NCBI GenBank assembly: GCA_036429605.1 | Contig: JAVFKD010000016.1 | Coordinates: forward strand, 620,001 to 684,000 | Source of the DNA: Cladobotryum mycophilum | Taxonomy: Eukaryota; Ascomycota; Sordariomycetes; Hypocreales; Hypocreaceae | Length of the DNA stretch: 64,000 bases | Direction: 5' to 3' | Part shown: positions 12,415 to 23,440 of the stretch, piece after piece | Position numbering within the stretch: the stretch's first letter is position 1 | Layout: each line of letters opens with the position of its first letter | Position numbers and translations under genes: made by a program | Notes under the pieces: model-generated | Database searches by the model: none | Told to the model about the DNA's origin: nothing | What the model saw: only the letters and a program-made list of their open reading frames with translations

Positions 12415-13924
12415 GGTTGCTCAAACGTATGCGGGGACCCAATCCGGTCCCCTCGAAGCCCACGCGTCTCTTAGGGCAATGCGCCTGATGTTCTATGTCG
12501 GCCTCGATGTTCCAAGTTGCGCTCTATATGGAGAGACTGTTTTTTCCCCCCAAAAGAAGACCCGCATACGTTCCCAAAAATGAATCATATACCCATCAAG
12601 GCATCCAAGCCATGCTCGCAGCGCCAAACTCGTCGCTACTGAAGGGGCGCACGTAGGTGGTCGTCAAATCCGCGATGTCCCGAAGCCGAGGGGTGGGAAA
12701 TAATGGAATGCGAGTCGACGGAACGGATGGTCGAGTCGCACCTGCGTCAGACGTTATGAATATAATGAGGCGCAAAAATCGATCAAAACAAGGCTTGATT
12801 CCAAAGGCTGAGCAGTCGTTAACGTCGTCGTCTCTCGTCGATAAGATGGTCGGAATTCGTTGCGTAGGGTTGCGCAAGCTGGTCGGCAGCTTCGTCAATA
12901 AACGCGGTCGCGCGCTGATCTTTGCCTCACTCAGGGCCGCCCACCCTCTGTAGCTCGGCCGTTTGATTGGGGGGGAATGTAAGCAAGGGACGTTCACGTG
13001 AAAGCCAGGGTTGAATGGAGAGGGAGCCGGCCGTGGATTAACCGCAATGCTGTTTGCTTCTACAGAGGGAGTACCAGCACCAGCACCAGCACCAGCACCA
13101 GAACCATGAATTGCTTCTTCGTTGGATGGAATGCGTGGGAAATTGTTGGGGGAGATCTTGTCTGAATCATTATTAAAAGTATTAAAACTCTAATTATGTC
13201 TCGATACGACATGGTCATATCGTTAATATTTGCTGTCCATTGGCTCTCCACTAAAGCCAATTTCCCAACGGGCACCATCAGTTCGTCTAACAGCCTTCAA
13301 TGTCATCATCAGCTGGAATGCATGGGTTCAGTCTGGGCCAAGACCGTATCGCAATCTGCCTTGATTCTATTATGCATAAAAGAAGCATTTAAAAACGCCA
13401 TCTAACATGGTTTAATAAAGTCACTTGTACTTTTCACTTACTTGTCCCAAGTATTAACCCCCTGCCAAGCGAAGCTTACGCTGTGCTGAAAAGCATCATC
13501 CACTGAGAGATCCATCTCCAGGTACCCGTACTCCGTATCTATAATATCCATGAATGCCAGAGTCTTTGTTATTGAATGCACATATCCTCTTCAACCCTTC
13601 CATCTCCAAGTCTCTGTATTATATAGCATTACATTCCTCGTCATGCTAGGATAAACGTTCACATCACACAAGAAGTAGCTGATACGTAAATTATGTCCTC
13701 TGTTCCGTACCTTGCATGACGACTCTGCTTCTTCCACTGGCTATTCGCGTGCAGCAGATACAACTCCACATTCATGCGTTCAATTCTCTCCGGTGCCAAT
13801 TGACGTAGGAATTGAAGTGGATGGCAGTAAGAATGCCACTCGTGTTACTTGCGGTGAGAGGTGACTCTGCAAACTCGGCCCCATCTTGCAGTCCAATCAC
13901 TATTATAGCCAGTCCTTTGAAGCT
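12415..13924. other. Intergenic region between the kinesin and TEN1 genes
   Basis: About 1.5 kb with no supported gene. It includes the kinesin promoter side and the TEN1 3' flank. The ORF at 12657-12953 lacks motifs and is probably chance. A CAGCAC hexamer array lies at 13075-13100, and a TACTCCGTA copy at 13529-13537. Confidence 0.55.
13074..13103. repeat. CAGCAC hexamer tandem repeat
   Basis: About five imperfect ACCAGC units occur in tandem in intergenic DNA. No function is apparent. Confidence 0.75.
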
Positions 13925-14413
13925 TCACTTCTGGGCCGGCTCGTCCTCGAAACTTTTCTCATATCTCCCAATATCCAACGGTCCCGTCGGCCACACCAGC
14001 AACGCCTGGACACTAACAGACCGATTTTCTTTTTTAGAAGAGGCCCTGCCGTCCTTGGGCTTTGGCTTCGACTTCGACTTCGACTTCTCCGTGATATAGC
14101 CCACCACATTCACCCATGCGCCGAATTGCGTGCACTCGGGCTGGATGGTTTCAAGTATGAGCTGGATATTCACCGTGGCGCTCTCGTTCGTTCCCGACGG
14201 GTACATGTGACCAAGACTGAGGCAGGCCTGCTGAGTAGAATACGATGTGACGCTGCAAAGTCAAATTAGAACGACAAATTATCATCAGTCGGAGGAGAGG
14301 GGGAGACGTGTAGCTATTGCTTACCATCCGAGGAACCTCACTTTGTCACCTACAGGGCGATCTTTCAATGAAGAAAGGAGGCAAAGCTGCGAAGGCAGCG
14401 GCCCCCATGACAT
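13925..14413 (-). CDS. TEN1: CST telomere-capping complex subunit Ten1
   Basis: Exons 14325..14413 and 13925..14252 (72-bp intron; donor GTAAGC, acceptor TTTGCAG) give a 138-residue OB-fold protein. The N-terminus reads PLPSQLCLLSSL...VGDKVRFLG and, across the splice, CVTSYS; then a YP turn, VNIQLILETI, GAWVNVVGY and VQALLVWPTGPLDIGRYE. These are the hallmark blocks of fungal Ten1, which with Stn1 (and Ctc1/Cdc13) binds single-stranded telomeric DNA and supports C-strand fill-in. A Lys/Ser/Pro-rich insert (KSKSKSKPKPK) sits between the last two blocks and looks like a lineage-specific loop. Only the second exon is obvious as an ORF; the first was recovered through the splice site. The gene is divergent from the DUF952 gene, with 336 bp between start codons. 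Confidence 0.9.
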
Positions 14414-14749
14414 TATTTCCTGATGACTTCAATAGTAATTCGTGTTGGAGCACAAACTTTTTCATCATTTGTGCTATCCAAGCGTTGCACAATGACGCTG
14501 ATGAAGCTTCGTGACACCCACCCCCCACAATGCTGTCATATTCCGTACAGTATCAGAAACTCACATTACACACTGTAATACACAAAGCAAACCTGACAAA
14601 TCTCACATCTGGTGCACTGTGCGTCCATTTCACGCTCACTCACTTGACCATTTACCCGACAACACTCTCACAAAATTAAACACCTTGACATTGATTGATT
14701 CCCCAACAATCAGATTGACATTCACATAACATAACATAAACACATAAAG
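14414..14749. promoter_or_regulatory. Shared divergent promoter of TEN1 and the DUF952 gene
   Basis: 336 bp separate the TEN1 ATG (minus) from the DUF952 ATG (plus), so both promoters lie here. The right half is A/C-rich (ACATAACATAACATAAACACATAAAG), like a fungal 5' leader. I see no clear TATA box. Confidence 0.6.
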
Positions 14750-15169
14750 ATGTCCGCGCCAAACCCTTTGCCCAAGTACATCTACAAAATCATCCCCTCC
14801 GCCCCGGAGGAGCCTCTTCCCACCCCATTCCCTCTCTCCGACCTCGATGCCAAGGACGGCTTCGTGCATCTGAGCACTGCAACTCAGGTGAGCCTCGTTA
14901 TACCAATTCAATGATTTATATAGGATCCTCTATTTTAACGCTGATATCAGGTCCCCAAAACTGCCGACTTGTTCTTCACCAAAACTTCAGATCTTTGGCT
15001 CATCAAACTCGAGCTCACCAAACTGGCTGACCCCCTCAAGTGGGAAGGCGGATTTCCCCATCTTTACGGTAATTTTGGGGCAGTAGATGTGCAATCTCTG
15101 ACGAAATTTGAGAGAGGTCAAGATCAGAAGTGGTCCGAGAGCATGAACGCTTCTACATGGCTAGAGTAG
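14750..15169 (+). CDS. DUF952 family protein
   Basis: Exons 14750..14887 and 14951..15169 (63-bp intron; donor GTGAGC, acceptor ATATCAG) give 118 residues. The protein shows the DUF952 pattern: YIYKIIP near the start, a DLDAKDGFVHLSTATQ block, then VPKTADLFF, LWLIKLEL, KWEGGFPHLYG and a C-terminal W. DUF952 proteins are small single-domain proteins of unknown biochemical role, common in bacteria and fungi. The length is typical. The gene is divergent from TEN1 and convergent with the aminopeptidase gene, whose stop lies 85 bp away. Confidence 0.9.
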
Positions 15170-15254
15170 GGTAGTAGGGTAGACATAGTACATGTTGATT
15201 ATTACCAGTCAGTCCAAGATGGCATTCATTTTTTTTGTTACAATTTATGCTAGA

Positions 15255-17382
15255 CTATAGTCCCAAATCCTTCTCAACCATGCCCCTGCAAATGGGGTGG
15301 TAAAAGTCCTTGTTCTTCTCAAATGTCTCCAGTGCAAGTGGGAGATCCACCTTTGTCAGGGAACGGTACAGAGGTCTGACAAACTTCATGCGACCAACCT
15401 GGCCGAGCAACTCGGCGGTCGCCTGGTAGATGGTGGTGTCCTTGGCCTTGAGGGCAATCTGCAGGTATGCGAACTTGAGCTCAACGTTCTGGGTGCCGAG
15501 AAGGTCGTAGGTGTTGCCAAGAAGCTGAGATCGTTCGGGAGTAAAGGGCTCCAACTGCTGGAGCTTCTCAAGGAAGACGATCTTCTGGTTGGCGTTGAAA
15601 GACGCAACGTCCTCAGGGCTAGGCTCATACGACTGCTCGGCATGTTAATGGGAATTTCATGTGTACTTAGGATCGTTTGATGACTTACGGTGTTTTGCCA
15701 CTTCTCAGCCAATTCGTAGCACTGCTTGGCAAGGGTGGTGTCAAAGTCAGGCTTGGGAGGCAGGCCAGGGGTATAGAACCACTGATCCCAGTTAATGGTG
15801 GTAATCTTTTGCTTAACATCCTCGTCGCCAAGGCCGTTGAAGAAGTCCAGGAAAGTAGTCTTGAACTCGAAGGAATCCAAGGACTTTCTGGCCCAGGTGT
15901 TGAAGTAGTGGGGGATGAACTTGTCAAAGTTGGTGCGGCCGACAAGGCGATCCAAGTAGTAGAGGAAGTGGAAACCCTTCTCATAGGCGACAGTGCTGTA
16001 GACATCCTCAGGATCAGAATCCTTGTGGTTGATGATCAGCTTAGTGTATTCGTGATCCTTGCCGTAGCGGTCAACAGAGTCCTCTAGTCACTATGTTAGC
16101 GATATAATCATCAGTGGCCATATGAAGAACCTACCAAGAGCCTTCCATCCAATAATGGCGGAGAAGTCAAATTCAGGAGCGCCGTGGATGGCGGCTCCGA
16201 TTCTTCGTTCCAAATAAGTGGTCCAACCCTCATTCAGCCAGCTAAAATACCATTAGAACCTCAGATGTGAGAACCCGGACAAATTTATACTCACAAGTGC
16301 TCCCAGCTGGCATTGGAGACCAGGTTGCCACTCCAGCTGTGGCTGAGCTCATGAGCAATAACATCGACATTTTGTCTGTCTCCGCTGATAATGGTAGGCG
16401 TGGCGAAGGTGTAGATGGGATTCTCCATACCTATGGCAGCCATTAGCAAAAAAACATTGTCGTTATTTACAGCAAGTAAATACTAACCTCCGTAAGGGAA
16501 GCTGGGGGGCAGAACAAGAACATTGTACTCTCCCCACTGGTAAGGCAGGACAAGGCTCTCAGCAACCTCCAAGAACTTCTCCATATCTCGCTCAAGCTCC
16601 CACTGGCAGTCCTTCAACTCGTTGGGGCCAGTAACGACTTGGCTGCGGGTGCCAATGGAGGCCGTAGCAAGGTCTCCAGACGCGACGGCGAAGAGATAAG
16701 AGGGAATGGGAACCTTTTGCTCAAACTGATAGACCTTCTCTTCGCCGGGCGTGGGGGTGTGATCACCGACGGGCAGACCACTGGCGACCACGGGGAGGGT
16801 GGAAGTGAACTTGAAGCTGACGGTAGACTTGACATCGGGAGTGTCCTGGCAAGGGAAGATGGAGCGAGCATTGATAGCCTGGCACTGGGAGAACATGTAA
16901 GGGTGCTTCTTGTTGGAAGTCTGAGCCGGGGTGAGCCACTGAAGAGCGGTGCACTTGTCGGTAGTCTCAAGCTCAATGGCAAGATCTACGACCTCACCCT
17001 TGGCAGCGCCTTCAGGGACCGTGACGTGGAGAGGAGCACCAAAGGGCTTCTTGTCATCCGCCAAGTTCCATTTTGAGTCGGCAGAGTTGACCTTGACGGA
17101 GGAGACCTTGACAAATCGGGTGTCCAAAATAATCTCCTTGCTCTCCTTGTCAGTCTGGCTCTCCAGCTGGAGAATGACCGAGCCCTTCAGTCGCTTGTTG
17201 TCAAAGTCAACCTTGAAGTCGACAGACGTGTGCTTGGTCCGCCAAGCGGCGTAGTTGGAGTTGGTGCAGGGATCACGATGGCCAGCCATTGCTGCGGATG
17301 CAAAGCCTCGCCGTAAAATATTGGTGGTGGTGGTGGGGGAAGGGAGAAGGCTGAGTCTCTTGAAGATGGAAATCCACGACAT
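15255..17382 (-). CDS. LAP2: Leukotriene-A4-hydrolase-type bifunctional aminopeptidase / epoxide hydrolase (M1 family)
   Basis: Five exons: 16488..17382, 16295..16430, 16135..16241, 15689..16083 and 15255..15632. All have GT-AG introns of 51-57 bp; the product is 636 residues. M1 zinc-peptidase signatures straddle exons: PYGGMENP near residue 297 (N-terminal substrate recognition), the zinc motif HELSH near 325 and the third ligand in WLNEGWT near 348. The C-terminal helical repeat domain (from SYEPSPEDV) is typical of the LTA4H branch rather than long M1 peptidases. Yeast LAP2 is the counterpart. The ATG at 17382 precedes a basic, Ser-rich leader ending ILRRGFASAA, which looks like a mitochondrial presequence. 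A second ATG at 17289 (MAGHRDP) is where cytosolic homologues usually start. Both starts may be used. Confidence 0.93.
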
Positions 17383-18868
17383 ATGGCGTAGGAGAGGGAG
17401 AGGGAGAGGAAGCAAACCAGTACCTAATCAGGGACCGACTCCAACCGAACTCAAATGCTATCCGAGATTCAATGTCAAAGATACTCCGCATCCGCGTTGC
17501 ATTCGTGTTTCTATTGGATTCGAGGGAGCATCACGTGCCGCCCTACCTCCTCCATATATGCGGGTTTTTACTCAAAGATGGTGTCATGCCACTATACATT
17601 TTCTTTCAGCTTAATAGTACTATTTATGAAAGATGCATTTATTAGGCATTTATGTATATTAAATAACAGATTGGATCATAGCCTGGACTTGATTCATCAC
17701 GAACAATTGCTTCCCTGCTATTTTTACAATTTTTCTCTTCGTACATTGAGGCTGACCCCTCATTGCCCCGCACTCACGATTCCATCAATATTACCCCTCC
17801 AATCAATACCAAAAAAATAAAGGCAAATTCAGTCCAGCTACGTCAGGTTTATCGATTACGGATTCGCCGAAGTCGTATTATGCATGCAATTGATGAGAGT
17901 CGTGCCGGTTGCCGTAGCCATTCGGTCCAACAAGCGGAATCGGGCGGTGTCGGCGTTTCTATCCATTTGGAGCCGGACAAACTCCCTAAATATGCAGAAA
18001 CAGCACGCCAGCTAATTTCTTACCCTATAGCTTAGAGACTTTGTTCCATTTTACCTCGAAATCGAATAAAGGGGTGTATATTGATGAAGGTTCGTATTCT
18101 AGATGGTAGAACCTGATCCCGAAGAAAGATTCATGTATCATTGAATGCCTTGATTGGTCAAAATCTTTTTCATGATGTAAAGATTATGGGGTTCGATCTC
18201 ATGGCGAAGCCTATGTCATACTGTGAAGGGCTACACATTTTATAGTATCAACTATGAATATTGAATCCAACAATAAGCTCTACCTGGGAATCTGTATGAT
18301 GTTAGGGTGGAAATATTGGAAGGACAGAAGGAAAAGAAAAAGAAAAGAAAATTGTAAAGAAATCAATGCTGCTCCGGTATCACTCTAGAGCAGCTGTGAA
18401 GACGAGGCATCAAAAACATAAAAAATATCTATCTAAATAAGCTGTACAATTCAGGGACTGTGCTACCAAATGCAACTGATATAGAATCATCTCAAGGGAG
18501 CCTCACATAGTTGAATACTGAATATCTATGACACACGAGAAGGTGATGCTAACTTAGCCTTTGATAAACAAAACGAAGATAGTAATGCTCAATAATCGTA
18601 ATGTCTTTGCATTGAGAAACCTTGGAGGAATGTCCCTAAAAAGACGTTGCCAATGATCAGCTTCATGGGGTGTTATTGCTCTACTGACTATATCAATCTT
18701 AGGGCTATCGATGAGTGGTGATCATCAGACAGCTACACGATGCGATAGACTGAATTACCTTCAGTCCTATGAACATGCGATTCAAGCACTTTTACCCTTT
18801 TCCCCAAATTTCAGTTTATGCATCTCCCATCTAACAATAGCTCTATAGCTCATCCACTTTAAATATTA
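17383..18868. other. Intergenic region, aminopeptidase to phosphoketolase
   Basis: This stretch holds the aminopeptidase promoter on its left and the phosphoketolase 3' flank on its right. The right part is A/T-rich. Small ORFs here carry no motifs, and I see no gene. Confidence 0.5.
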
Positions 18869-21686
18869 TTAAAGTCGTGGTGGCACTTTATAAGTATCCT
18901 CGGGATCTTCGCCAATGTTAGCATACAAGCTTTTCAGGGACAGAGGGGTCTGATTTCGGACTCACCTTCTCCATGCTCGTTGATGTACTTGACAATATTT
19001 TCTGCCATTGTATCAATCTCGCTGAGATGCTCGTCTAGTCTCTCTTTGACAGTGGGGTTTCTGGCACTGGCTGAACGTAAAGCTCGCGCGGCCACGTCAT
19101 ATCTGCTAACCTTGTTGCGCAGCAACATGTCGAATGGTGTGGTTGTTGTGCCCTCCTCACGGTACCCATTCACCTTCATGCGATCTACACCGTAACGTCC
19201 GAAAAGAAGTCCTTGTAATTCCGCAGCATATCCATGATAGTTGAAGAATATGTCCTTGTCCTGAGTAAAGAGCTTGTCAAAGTCGTCCCGTGTCAGTGCG
19301 TGCGGATGGGTGCTCTCCGCTGAAAGCACCATGAGATCTGTAACGTTGACCATGCGAACTCGAAGAGATGGTTCCAGCGAGTGTAGAAGCTCTACTGCTT
19401 TGACAACTTCAAATGTGAGCTCGGCCCCAATTCCGACGAGCACTACGTCTGGATCATCCCCCTTGTACGTCGATGCAAAGTCCCAAAAGCTCGCCCCTTG
19501 TTTGCAATGCTCCGCCGCCTCGGATGGGGACAGATACACCGGCGTAGGGTTTTTGGATCCGATGATTAGGTTGACATACCCTCTGGAGCGAAGGCAATGA
19601 TGAAGAGTAGACAGGAAGCAGTTGGCGTCAGGTGGAAGATAGACCTGGCAAATGAGGATTAGACGTTTCCTGTAACAATAGAGGGCGAATGCTTACCCTA
19701 GCGGCCTCTGCTTTTAAATTTAGGACCGCGCCAATAAATGAGGGATTCTGATGTGAGAAGCCATTGTGTTCTTGACGGGTCCACGTGCTCGTCTCAATGT
19801 AGTTGATTGACCACACATCACCCCTCCACTTGACCTCTCTCGCGATCTTGACAAACTTGGAATACTGAACCATCATTGTGTGAATGATTCCCAAGAACGA
19901 CTCATAACTAGGAAAGATGCCCATGCGACCCGTAAGCGTATATCCTTGAAGGAAGCCCTGACAGCAGTGCTCAGACAGTAGCTCAATGACTTGCCCTCCA
20001 TTTCCACGGGAGTAGACGTCCCACTGGAAGTTCCGTCCTGTTATTTCGAGAACGGCATTGAGCTTGTTGCTCTCAAGTTCGTCCGGAGAAAAGATGCGAA
20101 GGCTCCTTGGGTTAGCCTGCAGAGCCTGGGCGAGAAAATTGCCCGCCGTCTGCATGCAACTTGTCTCCTCACCCTTCTCAACGCTAAAGTCCTTCCACTC
20201 AGGAATGTTCATCTCCCCTAAAGGATTATAGCTGGCCTTGATCTGTCCAAGTTTCTTTGCGTCATTCTTTGGTATGCAAGACAGCACTTCCTCCGCTGGC
20301 TTTCCGTTGGGAAGCAATTTGGAAATTCCATAACTCTCGAGCCAATCCTTTAGGAGTTGGAGGTGTTTGTAGTCTTTGTTAGCCCTGGGCAGAGGAACCT
20401 GGTGGGAATGGAATGATCCTTCTATGATCTTTCCATCTACCTCCCGTGGACCTGTCCATCCCTGCACGAGTCAATTAGTTGGATCTGTCACATGTCGTAG
20501 GTAATTGCTCACCTTGGGTGTTCTAAGGATTATCATGGGCCATCGTGGCTTGACTATTGGCTCACCGGAGCGTGCAGCCTTCTGAATCCTGCGAATTTCG
20601 GCGACGGCCCACTCAAAAGAGCTTGCTAGGTCTGAATCAATGTCCCCCCGACGGCATCAACCATTTTCACTTGGTACCCATAGCCGGAAAAGAGACAGAT
20701 GAGCTCTTTCTCGTCCATGCATCCAAAGATGGTTCGCTCACTAATCTTGAATCCATTGACGTGTAGCACTGGAATAACAGCGCCGGATTCTTTGGGATCT
20801 AGATATTTGATGGAGTGCCATGCTCTAATAATGAGAATCACAAAAATTGTTAGTGCCATACATGGGTATTTTGATGGGAATAATAAAACATACGTTGCAG
20901 TCGGACCCGTTTCTGCCTCGCCATCTCCTACAACACACGTCACCAGCAGATCTGGGTTGTCCATGACAGCACCGAATGAGACTGCAAGGGCATATCCCAG
21001 TTCCCCTCCTTCATGGATAGCTCCTGGTGTCTCTGCGTTGATGTGACTTGTTTCAGAAAGGTCAGTCTTTTCCTCGGCTTCATGAGAATTATGTGTCGTA
21101 CCTGGGATGTCCTCCCGGAGCAGAGAAGCGGGTGATGAGATTATGAAGCCCTTTCTCATCACGATCATACTCTCCGGGATAAAATCTCTCCATTGAGCCC
21201 TCAAGCCAAAGTGATGCCAAGGCTGCAGGTGCACCATGACCGGGTCCGATGACGAATAACATGTCCAAGTCATGCTTCTGGATGAGATGGTTCAGATGCG
21301 ACCACACCAAGATGAGTCCTGGACATGTTCCCCAGTGACCTAATGAGTCGATTAGATGGACTGAAATCAAGTTCACCGTGAGAAAGTACCTAATAGACGT
21401 GGCTTGACATGCTGCAGCTCCAAAGGTTTGTCAAGGAGAACATTGTCACGAAGAAAGATCATTGCTGGACCACGTTAACTAGTGTGTGAAGAAATACCGC
21501 CATTTGAGAGGAGTTTATTCTACCTGCTGCAATGTACAAAGCAGAGCGCTGAAAACTGCGAAGCGATTTGAGCACATCTTCTGGCAAAGCTGTTTGCTCT
21601 GGTCGAGCAGCCAATACGAGAACGTCGTCTGGGAGCTGCGATGGTAGGGGAGGGAGATTTGGACGGTCAATTACTTCGCCGGGCAT
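18869..21686 (-). CDS. phk: Xylulose-5-phosphate / fructose-6-phosphate phosphoketolase, interrupted by an apparent 1-base deletion
   Basis: Eight exons: 21524..21686, 21390..21464, 21102..21339, 20894..21046, 20513..20824, 19697..20461, 18966..19644 and 18869..18906. All have GT-AG introns of 50-69 bp. The thiamine-diphosphate enzyme splits xylulose-5-P (or fructose-6-P) with phosphate to acetyl-phosphate and a C3 (or C4) sugar phosphate. Visible motifs: LLGHWGTCPGL, GPGHGAPA, HINAETPGAIHEGGELG, ThDP motif GDGEAETGP, PKGWTGP, RQEHNGFSHQNP, and FNYHGYAAELQ near the C-terminus. The last exon adds DPEDTYKVPPRL. The summed coding length (2423) leaves remainder 2. In the fifth exon the frame is lost at the C6 run (20644-20649, a G run in the mRNA), where one more base would join YQVKMVD to IDSDLASSFEWAV. 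The rest is intact, so this is an assembly error or a very recent mutation. Expected length is about 807 residues. Confidence 0.93.
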
Positions 21687-22386
21687 TTTGGTATAAGATC
21701 TTTATATGGCGGTTTGATAGTGATCGTAATTATAGATGTATAAATCTGAGAATGTAATATAGTTTTTTGGAGCACTCGTTGGTTGATGGGTTTTTGTTGT
21801 GTTGTATGTGTGTTGAACTTGGGAGGTGGTGTTGATTTTGTATGAAGTCACACTGTAATAACAGAAAGCCGCTGTCGATGTGCAGGTGAGAGCTGCTTCT
21901 GTTTATTTTATTAAAACAGGCATCCTTTGTCACTCGCTTTTTATCTCCATTTATTGAAGTATCCACTGATTTATGCATCAATTCTTTTCATTGTTGGTCG
22001 TATTACCAATAGGCTGGTCATGCATTGATCTTCAAAGCACAACGTCGACACGTAACATTGGCGTCATGCACTTTTGCCAGAATTCAACGTCATACCCAAC
22101 GTGTCAACGGTTGTTTACAACTTCATGTATGTCACCATTGGGCAAGGCACAGGCGATCATACAAACAAAAAGCAGGCATCTTATTATTACTTTCAGTCAA
22201 ACGCCGAGGTGAAGCTACAGCGTAACTGCGCTTGAAGCCCTAATTTGACTGATTCCATTCAATGTCTGTCGCAAAGTAGAAAAAACTGCCTGTCAACGCA
22301 GTCCGCCCGCGCCTCAAGTCCAACAATCTCTGTATCCCTTTCTTCTGACGTAAAGGTAAACAATCTGTGTAGATGCCGCAGTTATT
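21687..22386. other. Phosphoketolase promoter and short-chain dehydrogenase 3' flank
   Basis: 700 bp with no supported ORF. It contains the phosphoketolase upstream region next to 21686 and the terminator side of the dehydrogenase. It is moderately A/T-rich. Confidence 0.5.
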
Positions 22387-23440
22387 TTAATCACCCAATG
22401 GATATGCGTGCAAAACCTGTCCGTAATACAGCTCCGAATCCTTGGAGGCGAGGAAGACAAAACTTGGGGCAATCTCGCTTGGCTGACCCACTCGACCCAA
22501 CTGTGATTGCTCTCCAAAACCTTCCATCTGCTTAGGCGGGCGTGATGCTGGCTGCAGTGGTGTGTGCACAGGGCCAGGGGCAACCGCGTTGACACGGATT
22601 CCTTTGGAGACTAATTGCTTGGCGAGAGAGCGTGTGAAGGACACAATGGCTCCTTTTGTTGCAGAATAATCCACCATGGAAGCGGTACCGCGGAAGGCCA
22701 CTGTAGAGGTGGTGTTGATGATGCTGCGAGTGTTGTCTGTTACTATTGGAACCGACTAGGTCTCAGGTGATGAGGGAAACTCACGATCCTCCCTTTGGAA
22801 TATGCGGCAGAGCATACTTTGTAATGGCAAACATCTGCAGAATGTTGCTACGGAAAGTGCTCTCTACATCTTCCAAGTTGATTTGCGCAAAGTCTGGACA
22901 CTGAATCTGCTTTCCGGCGTTGTTGACGAGTACGTGAATGGTGCCAAACCTCTTTACGTGAGCCCCAACGGCCCCTTTGCACGTATCATTGTCCATCAAA
23001 TCTCCTGGCACGAGCAGGCACTCTCTGCCCTCCTTCTCCACAAGCTTCTTCGTCTCTTCAGCATCTTCCTTTTCATCGGGGAGAAAAACAATGGTAATGT
23101 CGGATCCTTCTCGTGCGAAGAGAGTTGCCACAGAGCGACCAATTCCGGAACTGGATTCTCAAATTATGGTTTGTCCTGTCGCTAAGGGGGAGTGAATATG
23201 CGTACTCGCCACCGGTGATGAGTGCCTTGTTGCCTTTCAGTTTTCCAGCAGCCAAATACTCGTGGAACTGATCCTTTCCCTCGAGTGCTGTGGTCTCACT
23301 TGAAGGCTTCATATCCTTCTCCAGTCTGCATCTGATCAGTACGCTATTCTCAAGTCTCGCAACAGCGTGTCGATTTACCCAGGCAGATTCTGCGCCTGTG
23401 GTTCCTTGACCGGTTCAAATTCGCCTTTCTTTCCGGACAT
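22387..23440 (-). CDS. NAD(P)-dependent short-chain dehydrogenase/reductase
   Basis: Exons 23379..23440, 23206..23325, 22785..23150 and 22387..22723 (introns 53, 55 and 61 bp) give 294 residues. The cofactor motif TGG-DSGIGR is assembled across the second splice. NNAG, the catalytic Ser region, YSATK (catalytic Tyr and Lys) and a C-terminal SELYYGQVLHAYPLGD follow. The N-terminal extension (Gly/Glu/Pro-rich, then EGKDQFHEYLAAGKLKGNKALITGG) is typical of the fungal and bacterial general-stress/glucose-dehydrogenase-like SDR branch. The substrate cannot be told from sequence. It lies on the same strand as phosphoketolase with 700 bp between; joint sugar or stress metabolism is only a guess. Confidence 0.9.

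Noticed and set aside
12278..12463. Kinesin first-exon frame opening at 12463
   Set aside because: The first codon is GTG, not ATG, and the frame reaches a TAG at 12524-12526. I do not treat it as the start without evidence for non-AUG initiation.
17383..17415. Eleven more N-terminal residues for the aminopeptidase
   Set aside because: The extra stretch opens with TTG. The first ATG is at 17382.
18150..18235. Possible tRNA near a GGTTCGA-like box at about 18190
   Set aside because: No A-box or cloverleaf can be drawn around it.
20626..21273. 215-codon frame across three phosphoketolase exons
   Set aside because: It reads through introns with good splice sites. The spliced model matches the family much better.
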